From assembly GCF_040676675.1 (NCBI RefSeq), contig NZ_JBFAPK010000044.1:1-64000 (forward strand): 64,000 nucleotides of DNA. Reading direction: 5' to 3'. Source of the stretch: JBFAPK01 sp040676675 (GTDB taxonomy: Bacteria; Actinomycetota; Actinomycetes; Mycobacteriales; Micromonosporaceae). The notes under the pieces are model-generated. The model worked only from the letters and a program-made list of their open reading frames with translations. It was not told the DNA's origin and ran no database searches. Below are positions 34,676 to 42,017 of this stretch, piece after piece (position 1 is the stretch's first letter; each line of letters opens with the position of its first letter). Both the position numbers and the translations under genes were made by a program.

Positions 34676-35149
34676 GTGGCCTACCTTGGCGGCGTGGATT
34701 TCGCGGAGTTCGACAGGCTGGTCGAGCCGTTACGTGAGCGGTCGGCAAGGATGGTTGCCGCACATGACTTTCCGCTGATCGAGGCACGTACGGCCACGGA
34801 CGACGAGATCGCCAGCGCGGAGCGGGCGCTCGGCGTGGTGTTGCCGGCGCGGTACAAGGCCTTCATGGTGCGCTACGGCGGCGGTCAGTTCGGATTCGTG
34901 GATCTACTGACGGTTCCTGGGCGAGGAGCCGACGGCGTCGACGACATCGTGTCGGTCAGTCGCGGCGAGTTCCCCGACGGATCCTTCCTGGCGGTGGCGC
35001 CGGTGGGCACCGGGGATTACTGGGGCTTTCCCGTCACCGACGGCCGGTGTCACGACGAGGTGTGGTTTCGCTTCCACGACGCCGGCGAGCCGACGAAGGA
35101 GGCGGCCGACTTCCTGGAGTTCGTCGCGCGACGCGGGGTCAGGTCCTGA
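34676..35149 (+). CDS. SMI1/KNR4 (SUKH) family protein
   Basis: A 157-residue protein with the SUKH core: IASAERALGVVLPARYKAFMVRYGGGQFG and later FLAVAPVGTGDYWGFPV, ending in a helix before RRGVRS. SUKH proteins often act as immunity proteins against contact-dependent or polymorphic toxins. No toxin gene is beside it, so this is an orphan. GTG 34676 follows GGAGGT at the usual distance. It may be co-transcribed with the three tiny ORFs upstream (53-base gap). Confidence 0.82.
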   Translation: MAYLGGVDFAEFDRLVEPLRERSARMVAAHDFPLIEARTATDDEIASAERALGVVLPARYKAFMVRYGGGQFGFVDLLTVPGRGADGVDDIVSVSRGEFPDGSFLAVAPVGTGDYWGFPVTDGRCHDEVWFRFHDAGEPTKEAADFLEFVARRGVRS

Positions 35150-35172
35150 CCGATCCCTGCTACCGAAAACCT

Positions 35173-36012
35173 TCAGGCGACCAGGGCGTCGCAGCGGCGT
35201 ACCAGCTCGGGCAGGACCACCCCGAGCGGCGCATCGAGGCAGAGCGTGGCGTGGTGGTCGCCACGGGTCTGGCCGCGGTTGACGATCGCCACCGGGATGC
35301 CGAGCTTCGCGGCGCGCAGCACGAACCGGCGGCCGGACATGACCGTCAGCGACGAGCCGAGGACCAGCAGCAGCCGGGCCCGTTCCACCAGCGCGAAGCA
35401 CGCCTGGACCCGCTCGGCCGGCACGGTCTCGCCAAAGAAGACCACGTCCGGCTTGAGCATGCCGTAGCCGCAGGCCCGGCAGTCGACGGTACGGAAGGTC
35501 CGCTCCGCTGCCTCGGGCAGCTCGACGTCGCCGTCCGGGTTGACCTCCAGCGCGCCGAAGTCGAAGCCCGGGTTGGCCCGCCGCAGCCGCTCGTCCAGCT
35601 CCTCCCGGGTGCTGACCTCGCCGCAGTCCAGGCAGATCACCTGGCCGAGGCTGCCGTGCAGCTCGATCACCTCGCGGCTGCCGCCCGCCTGGTGCAGGCC
35701 GTCGACGTTCTGGGTGATCACGCCGGTGACCAGGCCGAGCCGCTCCAGTTGGGCGACCGCCCGGTGCCCGTCGTTCGGCTCCGCCCGGGCCATGGTGCGC
35801 CAGCCGACGAAGCTGCGGGCCCAGTACCGCCGCCGGGCCGCCTCGTCCCGGGTGAAGGTCTGGTACGTCATCGGGGTGCGCCGCAGCAGCGCGCCGTCCG
35901 GCCCCCGGTAGTCCGGAATGCCGGACTCGGTCGACAGTCCCGCCCCGCTCAGCACCACCACGTCGCCGCCGGCCAGCAGCCGAGTCAGCGCACCGTACCG
36001 CTCCTCCACCAC
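35173..36012 (-). CDS. Sir2-family NAD-dependent protein deacylase
   Basis: A 279-residue sirtuin. It contains GAGLSTESGIPDYRG (23-37), ITQNVDGLH (about 99-107), the catalytic His of ELHG (119), and four Zn-binding Cys (127, 130, 178, 181), all intact, plus GSSLTVMSG for NAD binding. It removes acyl groups from protein Lys using NAD. Start GTG 36012; a second GTG follows directly. The pattern fits the bacterial class that includes SCO-type sirtuins. Convergent with the SUKH gene; no operon partner. Confidence 0.92.
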   Translation of the reverse strand: MVEERYGALTRLLAGGDVVVLSGAGLSTESGIPDYRGPDGALLRRTPMTYQTFTRDEAARRRYWARSFVGWRTMARAEPNDGHRAVAQLERLGLVTGVITQNVDGLHQAGGSREVIELHGSLGQVICLDCGEVSTREELDERLRRANPGFDFGALEVNPDGDVELPEAAERTFRTVDCRACGYGMLKPDVVFFGETVPAERVQACFALVERARLLLVLGSSLTVMSGRRFVLRAAKLGIPVAIVNRGQTRGDHHATLCLDAPLGVVLPELVRRCDALVA

Positions 36013-36089
36013 GAGACCATGCTGCCTCAGCCAACTCCGTGCGGCGAGGCCGGCCGCCCGGGGTGACGCAGGTTACCCGGGGCGCGGAG

Positions 36090-37010
36090 CTACTTCGGCG
36101 TCTTGTCGAGGGTGCCGCTGACGTAGCGCAGGTCGCTCATGCGCAGGTCGTCGGCCTCGAGGGGTGGCAGGTCGTTGGCGGCGAACAGGTCCCGGGTGCT
36201 GATCGCGTCCAGCGTCCAGCCGAGGCCGGTCAGGTAGGGGGCGGCCTCGTTGCGCGCGCCGAAATATCGCAGCCTCGCCATGTCGGTGTCGAACCCGTGC
36301 GCCCGCCAGCGTTCGGAGATGCTGTCCAGGCCCTTCCGCGTCCGGTCCTCGTCGCCCGGTCGCGGGTTGGGCCTGCTTTCGGTGGCCACCCGGCTCCCCG
36401 GCGCGCTGAGTTCGGTGACGGTGTCCAGCAGGCGATCCTGGGCCTCGGGCGGCAGGTAGCCGAGCAGACCCTCGGCGCTCCAGGCGCTCGGCAGGGCCGG
36501 CTGGAACCCGGCGGTACGCAGCGCGGCGGACCAGTCGTCGCGCAGGTCGACCGCGACAACCCTCCGGTCGGCGGTGGGCGCGGCGCCCAACTCGGCCAGT
36601 GTGCGGGTCTTGAACTCGATGACCCGCGGCTGGTCGACCTCGTACACCACGGTCCCGGTCGGCCAAGGCAGCCGGTACGCGCGCGAATCCAACCCCGCAG
36701 CCAGGATCACGACCTGCGTGATCCCCGAGTTGGCCGCGTCGAGGAAGAACTCGTCGTAGAACCTGGTCCGCACCTTGGCGCCGTCGATCGCCACCCGGTC
36801 GACCAGGTCGTCGGGAGGCAGTTCGCCGGACGCCAGCCGGGTGAGGAGGTCGATGCCGACCGCCCGGACGAGCGGTTCGGCGTACGGGTCGTCGATGATC
36901 GGGCGATCCGTGCGGGTCGCGATCGCCCGGGCCATCGCGGCCATGGTCGCGGTCGCGCCGACGCTGGACGCCAGGTCCCAGTCGTCTCCGTCGTGCCTGG
37001 TCGAAGTCAC
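36090..37010 (-). CDS. SAM-dependent methyltransferase (TIGR00027/LCMT-like)
   Basis: About 306 residues. The start region WDLASSVGATATMAA, VVILAAGLDSRAYRL (SAM-binding loop), VYEVDQPRVIEFK and SAEGLLGYLPPEAQDRLL are signatures of the actinobacterial putative O-methyltransferase family related to leucine carboxyl methyltransferase. GTG 37010 is chosen because GAGAAGGGTGAGG lies upstream; GTG 37022 is also possible. Divergent from a TetR gene whose operator dyad lies between them, so it is likely the regulated target. Substrate unknown. Confidence 0.87.
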   Translation of the reverse strand: MTSTRHDGDDWDLASSVGATATMAAMARAIATRTDRPIIDDPYAEPLVRAVGIDLLTRLASGELPPDDLVDRVAIDGAKVRTRFYDEFFLDAANSGITQVVILAAGLDSRAYRLPWPTGTVVYEVDQPRVIEFKTRTLAELGAAPTADRRVVAVDLRDDWSAALRTAGFQPALPSAWSAEGLLGYLPPEAQDRLLDTVTELSAPGSRVATESRPNPRPGDEDRTRKGLDSISERWRAHGFDTDMARLRYFGARNEAAPYLTGLGWTLDAISTRDLFAANDLPPLEADDLRMSDLRYVSGTLDKTPK

Positions 37011-37059
37011 GTTCCGCCTCACCCTTCTCCGGACTTGGACTGGTGATCAGCGGACCGTA

Positions 37060-37077
37060 ACGGACATTCCCGTCCGT
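37060..37077. promoter_or_regulatory. TetR-type operator
   Basis: ACGGAC-ATTCCC-GTCCGT is a perfect 6-bp inverted repeat in the 76-base gap between the divergent methyltransferase and tetR genes, 10 bases before the tetR ATG. Confidence 0.6.
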
Positions 37078-37086
37078 CCGCCTAAA

Positions 37087-37761
37087 ATGGGAGCGGTGAT
37101 CGCTCGCTTGCCTCGGAACCAGCGCTCCGACGCCCGGGACAACCGCGACCGCATCCTCGACGCGGCCCGCGCGGTGTTCGCCACCGACGGCCTGGACGTG
37201 CCTGTCCGGGAGATCGCCCGACGCGCGGAGGTCGGGCCCGCGACCCTCTACCGTCACTTTCCGACCAAGGAGATGCTGGCCGCCGAGGCGTTCGCCGCCC
37301 AGGCGCTCGCCTGGCGATCCGCCCTGGACGAGGGGCTCGCCGACCCCGATCCCTGGCGCGGATTCCGCCTCGCCGTCGAGAGGCTCTGCGAGCTACAGGC
37401 GCGTGATCGCGGCTTCACCGCGGCGGTCAAGTCCACCTTCCCGCGCGCGATGGACTTCGCCGCGATGCGCACGTCCTCGCTGACCCGCGCGGCCGCACTG
37501 ATCCGCCGCGCCAAGGACACCGGCCGCCTGCGCCCCGACGTCGTCCTGGAGGACCTGATCCTCATGATCATGGCCAACGACGGCATCCGCGCGAGTACGC
37601 CGGCGGCACGGATCGCGGCCTCCCGGCGCTTCGCCGCACTCATGATCCGGGCGTGCGAGGCCCCGCCCGGGTCCGCACCGCCGCCGGTGCCGCTACCGAC
37701 GCCCGCGGTGTCGGTACCGGGAAAGACCCCTGACCGGACCCGCGCTACCCGCGGGCGGTGA
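37087..37761 (+). CDS. TetR-family repressor
   Basis: A 224-residue regulator. The N-terminal HTH (DNRDRILDAARAVFATDG... EIARRAEVGPATLYRHFP) is clear, followed by the helical ligand domain; the tail is Pro-rich. ATG 37087 is 10 bases from the operator dyad, with no ribosome site in the CCTAAA before it, so translation may be leaderless. It probably represses itself and the divergent methyltransferase. Its last 17 bases overlap the 3' end of the convergent GNAT gene. Confidence 0.9.
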   Translation: MGAVIARLPRNQRSDARDNRDRILDAARAVFATDGLDVPVREIARRAEVGPATLYRHFPTKEMLAAEAFAAQALAWRSALDEGLADPDPWRGFRLAVERLCELQARDRGFTAAVKSTFPRAMDFAAMRTSSLTRAAALIRRAKDTGRLRPDVVLEDLILMIMANDGIRASTPAARIAASRRFAALMIRACEAPPGSAPPPVPLPTPAVSVPGKTPDRTRATRGR

Positions 37762-38527
37762 GGGAGAACTCGCCGTACTCGGCGACCGGGGTGAAGCCGA
37801 GGCCGGTGTAGAGGGCCACCGCCCGCTCGTTGTCGGCCCGCACGTTCAGCGCGACCCGCTGCACCGTGCCGAGCAGCCGCCGGCAGAGCGTCGCCACCGC
37901 CGCCCGAGCCAGCCCCTGCCCGCGTACCCGGGGATGGCTGGTCACGTTCCCCAGCGCGGCCACCCGGTAGCCGGGGGACCAGACGTGCACCCCGGCCACG
38001 GCCAGCAGCTCGCCGTCGCGGCGCACCCCGACGTACTGGCCGGTCCCCAGCATGCGCGGGTCGAACCAGTTGCCCGGGTAGGCGGCGGCGTAGAGCGGCA
38101 GCAGTTCCGGCAGGTCGGCCGCGGAGAGCACGACGGCGGCCGGGTCGGCGGGCGGCAGCCGGTCGGGGTCGGTGAGCGCCATCTTCAGGTGGGGGCCGTG
38201 CGACTCGACCGCGAAGCGGTCGGCGAGCCGAGACTCCGCGCCCGGGCTGAGGTGGGCGTGGCAGCGTACCGGCAGCAGCGGCAGCAGCCCGTCGACCAGG
38301 GCGGCCAGCCGGTCGGCGTGCTCCGGCCGGTCCAGGGCGAGCAGGGTGGGCGGGTCGGACCCGTGGTAGAGCAGCGCGACCGAGTCGCCGTGGCGGTACC
38401 AGGTCGTGTACGGCCAGAAGAAGTCGTCGAGGTCGCCCAGCTCGTACGCGTGCAGCGCCAGGTCACGGGAGAGTAACTCGGCCAGCTCGGCCCGGTCGTG
38501 CACGCTGTTGATCGTCATGACTGGCAT
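37745..38527 (-). CDS. GNAT-family N-acetyltransferase
   Basis: A 260-residue protein with a C-terminal GNAT domain: VAALGNVTSHPRVRGQGLARA (acetyl-CoA loop R/Q-x-x-G-x-G/A) and NVRADNERAVALYTGLGF. The N-terminal half (LALHAYELGDLDDFFWPYTTWY) is typical of a two-domain GNAT subgroup in actinobacteria. Acetyl acceptor unknown. ATG 38527 or 38518 are both possible starts. Tail-to-tail overlap with tetR. Confidence 0.85.
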   Translation of the reverse strand: MPVMTINSVHDRAELAELLSRDLALHAYELGDLDDFFWPYTTWYRHGDSVALLYHGSDPPTLLALDRPEHADRLAALVDGLLPLLPVRCHAHLSPGAESRLADRFAVESHGPHLKMALTDPDRLPPADPAAVVLSAADLPELLPLYAAAYPGNWFDPRMLGTGQYVGVRRDGELLAVAGVHVWSPGYRVAALGNVTSHPRVRGQGLARAAVATLCRRLLGTVQRVALNVRADNERAVALYTGLGFTPVAEYGEFSLTARG

Positions 38528-38575
38528 AACCTATCGGGATCACGTGATTCGACCGGCCCTGGGGAGGGTGTGCGG

Positions 38576-39406
38576 ATGGAGCGGCTTCGAGGCATCCGGC
38601 GCGGTACCGCGCTGACCGTGGGGGCGCTGCTGCTGGCGTTCGGCGCGGCGGCCTGCGCCAAGGAGGACACCGGCGGTACGACCGACAGCGGCGTGAAGCT
38701 CGTGCACGCCGGCAAGCTCACCACCTGCACGCACCTGCCGTACTCGCCGTTCCAGTCCAAGGACGCCAGCGGCAAGGTCGTCGGCTTCGACGTCGACCTG
38801 ATCGACCTGGCCGCCAAGAAGCTCGGCGTCACCCAGGAGATCGTGGACACGCCGTTCGAGGGCATCAAGTCTGGTGCCGACCTCAACTCGGGCAAGTGCG
38901 ACGTGGCGGCGGCCGGCATGACCATCACCGACGAGCGCAAGAAGGTCATCGACTTCACCGACCCGTACTTCGACGCCACCCAGGCGCTGGCCGTGCCGGC
39001 CGGCAAGCCGTACAAGACGCTGGCCGACCTGAGCGGCAAGCGGCTCGGCGTGCAGGGCGCGACCACCGGCGAGGACTACGTCAAGCAGCAGAACGACCAG
39101 CAGGGCTTGAAGATCACCATCGTGTCGTACAAGGATCTCGGCTCCGCGCAGCAGGCGCTGGCCACCGGCCAGATCGAGGCCGCGGTGGGGGACCTGCCGG
39201 TCTGGAACGAGTACGTGCGCGCGAACCCCGGCAAGGTGGTCGTCGCGAACGGCTTCGACACCGGTGAGCAGTACGGCTTCGCGGTCCGCAAGGGCGGCAA
39301 CCCCGAGCTGCTGAAGACGATCAACGAGGCGCTCGCGGCGGCGCGGGCCGACGGCAGCTATGACAAGATCTACGAGAAGTGGATCGGCGCGAAGCCGGCG
39401 AGCTGA
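38576..39406 (+). CDS. Polar amino-acid ABC transporter, solute-binding lipoprotein
   Basis: A 276-residue lipoprotein. The signal ends AFGAAAC (lipid Cys about 27). The mature domain is a type 2 periplasmic-binding fold (SBP_bac_3): LTTCTHLPYSPFQ, VVGFDVDLIDLAAKKLG, CDVAAAGMTITDERKKVIDFTDPYF and VRKGGNPELLKTINEAL. It captures a polar amino acid outside the membrane. ATG 38576 follows GGGGAGGG. First gene of a three-gene transporter operon; a hairpin separates it from the permease. Confidence 0.93.
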   Translation: MERLRGIRRGTALTVGALLLAFGAAACAKEDTGGTTDSGVKLVHAGKLTTCTHLPYSPFQSKDASGKVVGFDVDLIDLAAKKLGVTQEIVDTPFEGIKSGADLNSGKCDVAAAGMTITDERKKVIDFTDPYFDATQALAVPAGKPYKTLADLSGKRLGVQGATTGEDYVKQQNDQQGLKITIVSYKDLGSAQQALATGQIEAAVGDLPVWNEYVRANPGKVVVANGFDTGEQYGFAVRKGGNPELLKTINEALAAARADGSYDKIYEKWIGAKPAS

Positions 39407-39426
39407 CCAGCGACGTAGAGGCTGAC

Positions 39427-39463
39427 CCGGGGGCGAACGGCGGTACGGCCTGCTCGCCCCCGG
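39427..39463 (+). terminator. Intra-operon hairpin after the binding-protein gene
   Basis: CCGGGGGCGA and TCGCCCCCGG form a perfect 10-bp stem in the gap between binding-protein and permease genes. Such stems usually protect or limit the message so that the binding protein is made in excess. Confidence 0.6.
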
Positions 39464-39487
39464 CGACCCGGGAAGGGACTGGGAGGC

Positions 39488-40348
39488 ATGGCAGGACCCG
39501 ACACACTGCCGGAACGGCCCGCGTCCGCCGGTGCCGCCCCGGCACCCGTACGGCGGCGGCTCGGGCGCCGGCAGCGGCAACGCCTGGCCCGGCTGGCCGG
39601 GTACCTGGTCTTCCTGCTGTTGCTGGCGGGCGTGGCGGCGGCGGCCGACTGGGGCCGGCTCGCCGACGCGTTCTTCCGGCTCGACGTGGCCCGCTCGATG
39701 TTTCCCGAGGCGGTCACGGTCGCGCTGCGCAACACCATCTGCTACACCCTGTTGGCCTTCGCCTTCGGGCTCGTGCTCGGCCTGGTCCTGGCCCTGATGC
39801 GGCTCTCGTCGGTGCCGCCGTACCGCTGGTTCGCCACCGCGTACGTCGAGCTGTTCCGCGGCCTGCCGGCGCTGCTGGTGCTCTTCATGGTCGGCTACGG
39901 CGTGCCGCTGGCCTTCCCGGACCGCGAGATCCCGGGCGGGGTGTACGGCTCGGTCACCGTCGGCCTCGGCCTGACCGCCGCGGCGTACATGGCCGAGACG
40001 CTGCGCGCCGGCATCCAGGCCGTGCCGAAGGGGCAACTGGAGGCGGCCCGCTCGCTGGGCATGTCGCATCCCCGGGCCATGGTCTCGATCGTGCTGCCGC
40101 AGGCGTTCCGGATCGTCATCCCGCCGCTGACCAACGAGATCATCCTGTTGACCAAGGACACCTCGCTGGCGTACGTCCTGGGCGTGACGGCCTCCACCAT
40201 CGAGCTGACCAAGTACGCCGGCGACGCCCTCAACACCCGGGTCAACCCGACCCCGCTGGTGGTGGCCGGCCTGCTCTACCTGGTGGTGACGCTGCCGCTG
40301 TCGCAGCTGGTCCGGTGGCTGGAGCGCCGGGCCGCGAGGGAGAGGTGA
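39488..40348 (+). CDS. Polar amino-acid ABC transporter, permease
   Basis: A 286-residue permease of the HisM type with about five membrane helices. The variable basic N-terminus leads to helix 1 (LAGYLVFLLLLAGVAAAA). It has the conserved VELFRGLPALLVLF region and the EAA loop EAARSLGMSHPRAMVSIVLPQAFR (quoted in part) that contacts the ATPase. ATG 39488 follows GGGACTGGGAGG. Its stop overlaps the ATPase GTG by 3 bases of GTGA. Likely forms a homodimer because no second permease is present. Confidence 0.93.
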   Translation: MAGPDTLPERPASAGAAPAPVRRRLGRRQRQRLARLAGYLVFLLLLAGVAAAADWGRLADAFFRLDVARSMFPEAVTVALRNTICYTLLAFAFGLVLGLVLALMRLSSVPPYRWFATAYVELFRGLPALLVLFMVGYGVPLAFPDREIPGGVYGSVTVGLGLTAAAYMAETLRAGIQAVPKGQLEAARSLGMSHPRAMVSIVLPQAFRIVIPPLTNEIILLTKDTSLAYVLGVTASTIELTKYAGDALNTRVNPTPLVVAGLLYLVVTLPLSQLVRWLERRAARER

Positions 40349-41136
40349 ACCGGGTGCCCGCCATCGAGATCCGTGGTCTGCGCAAGTCGTTCGGCCGGCT
40401 GGAGGTGCTGCGCGGCATCGACCTGTCGGTGGAGACCGGCGAGGTGGTCTGCGTGATCGGCCCCTCCGGCTCCGGGAAGTCCACCCTGCTGCGCTGCGTC
40501 AACCTGCTGGAGCAGCCCTCCGGCGGTACGGTGCACGTCTCCGGCGTCGAGGTCACCGACCCGGACTGCGACATCGACGCGGTCCGCCGTCGCATCGGCA
40601 TGGTCTTCCAGCAGTTCAACCTCTTCGGCCATCTCACCGTCCGGGAGAACCTGACCATCGCGCAGCGCCGGGTGCTGCGCCGCTCCCGCGCCGAGGCGGC
40701 CCGGATCGCCACGGCGAACCTGGACCGGGTCGGGCTGGCCGACAAGGCCGACGCGTACCCGGCACAGCTCTCCGGCGGGCAGCAGCAGCGGGTCGCCATC
40801 GCCCGCGCGCTGGCGATGGACCCCGCGCTGATGCTCTTCGACGAGCCGACCAGCGCGCTCGACCCGGAGCTGGTCGGCGAGGTGCTCGCCGTGATGCGTT
40901 CGCTCGCCGCCGACGGCATGACCATGCTGGTGGTGACGCACGAGATGAGCTTCGCCCGGGAGGTCGCCTCCCGGGTGGTCTTCATGGACGGCGGCACCGT
41001 GGTCGAGTCGGGTCCGCCGGCCGAGCTGTTCGGCGCGCCGAGCCAGGCGCGTACCCGGGAGTTCCTGCACCGGGTGCTCGAACCGACCCGGGTCAGCGAG
41101 GCCGAGATCGGCGCGCACCACTCAACGGGCGCCTGA
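40345..41136 (+). CDS. Polar amino-acid ABC transporter, ATPase
   Basis: A 263-residue ATPase of the GlnQ/HisP type: Walker A IGPSGSGKST (about 38-47), Q-loop VFQQFNLFGHLT, signature LSGGQQQR, Walker B LMLFDEPTSALD and switch His VVTHE. GTG 40345 overlaps the permease stop; a GTG at 40354 is an alternative. It powers uptake of the amino acid bound by the upstream lipoprotein. The last 15 bases overlap the convergent universal stress gene. Confidence 0.95.
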   Translation: MNRVPAIEIRGLRKSFGRLEVLRGIDLSVETGEVVCVIGPSGSGKSTLLRCVNLLEQPSGGTVHVSGVEVTDPDCDIDAVRRRIGMVFQQFNLFGHLTVRENLTIAQRRVLRRSRAEAARIATANLDRVGLADKADAYPAQLSGGQQQRVAIARALAMDPALMLFDEPTSALDPELVGEVLAVMRSLAADGMTMLVVTHEMSFAREVASRVVFMDGGTVVESGPPAELFGAPSQARTREFLHRVLEPTRVSEAEIGAHHSTGA

Positions 41137-42006
41137 GGACTGTCCCAGCTCCCGGACCACGGCCACCGGGCACTCGCTGTGGTTGATCAGCTGCTGGCTC
41201 ACCGAGCCGAGCAGCAGCCCGGTGAAGCCGCCCCGACCACGGCTGCCCACCACGACCAGCTGCGCCGCCCGGGCCGCGTCGGCCAGCACCACCGACGGGT
41301 TGCCGGCCACCACCTCGACGTCGACCTCGACGCCCGGGTACCGCTCCCGGCGCGGCGCGAGCAGCTCCCGCACGGCGGCCCGCTCGGCGTCGTCCACCTC
41401 GGCGAGGTTCAGCTCCGGCGACCGCCACGGCACCGACGGCGGCGTCCAGGTGCGCACGACCCGCAGCGGCACCCGGCGGGTGGCCGCCCGGTCGAGGGCG
41501 AAGTCCAGCGCGAGCAGCGAGTACCGCGAGCCGTCCACGCCGACCACCACCGGCTCCTTGCGCCGGGGCTCGCCGCGCACCACCACAACCGGGCAGTGCG
41601 CGTGCGAGGAGACCGCGACGGCGGTGGAGCCGGCCAGCAGCCCGGCGAACCCGCCGTGCCCCCGGTGGCCGAGCACCACCAGCGCCGCCTGCGCGGACCG
41701 CTCCAGCAGCAGGCCGCTGGCCGGGCCGTCGGCCACCTCGCCGCCGACCCGTACGCCCGGGTGGGTGGTGGCGGCCTCGCTCTCCACGGCGCGCAGCATC
41801 GCCTCGACCTCGCGCCAGGCGACCTCGTCGTGCCACCCGCCGGGGCCGATGCCGGGCGCCATCGCGCTGCCGAAGTCGACCCACTCGAAGACGTAGAGCA
41901 GCCGCACCGGCTGGCCGGTGCGGGCGGCCTCGTCCAGGGCCCAGTCCAGCGCGGCGCGCGCCGGGTCGGAGCCGTCGAAGCCGACGAGGATGGGATCGGT
42001 CCGCAT
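41122..42006 (-). CDS. Universal stress protein, two tandem Usp domains
   Basis: A 294-residue protein of two Usp repeats. Each starts on strand 1 (ILVGFDGSDPARAALDWA and VVVGVDGSRYSLLALDFA) and has the ATP-binding loop GXXGX9GS (GHRGHGGFAGLLAGS and GSRGRGGFTGLLLGS), so nucleotide binding is likely in both. ATG 42006. It is 11 bases downstream of the phosphoketolase gene on the same strand and forms an operon with it and a second Usp gene. Such sets are induced by low oxygen or growth arrest in other actinobacteria. Confidence 0.92.
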   Translation of the reverse strand: MRTDPILVGFDGSDPARAALDWALDEAARTGQPVRLLYVFEWVDFGSAMAPGIGPGGWHDEVAWREVEAMLRAVESEAATTHPGVRVGGEVADGPASGLLLERSAQAALVVLGHRGHGGFAGLLAGSTAVAVSSHAHCPVVVVRGEPRRKEPVVVGVDGSRYSLLALDFALDRAATRRVPLRVVRTWTPPSVPWRSPELNLAEVDDAERAAVRELLAPRRERYPGVEVDVEVVAGNPSVVLADAARAAQLVVVGSRGRGGFTGLLLGSVSQQLINHSECPVAVVRELGQSSGAR

Positions 42007-42017
42007 GGTCGCCTCCG

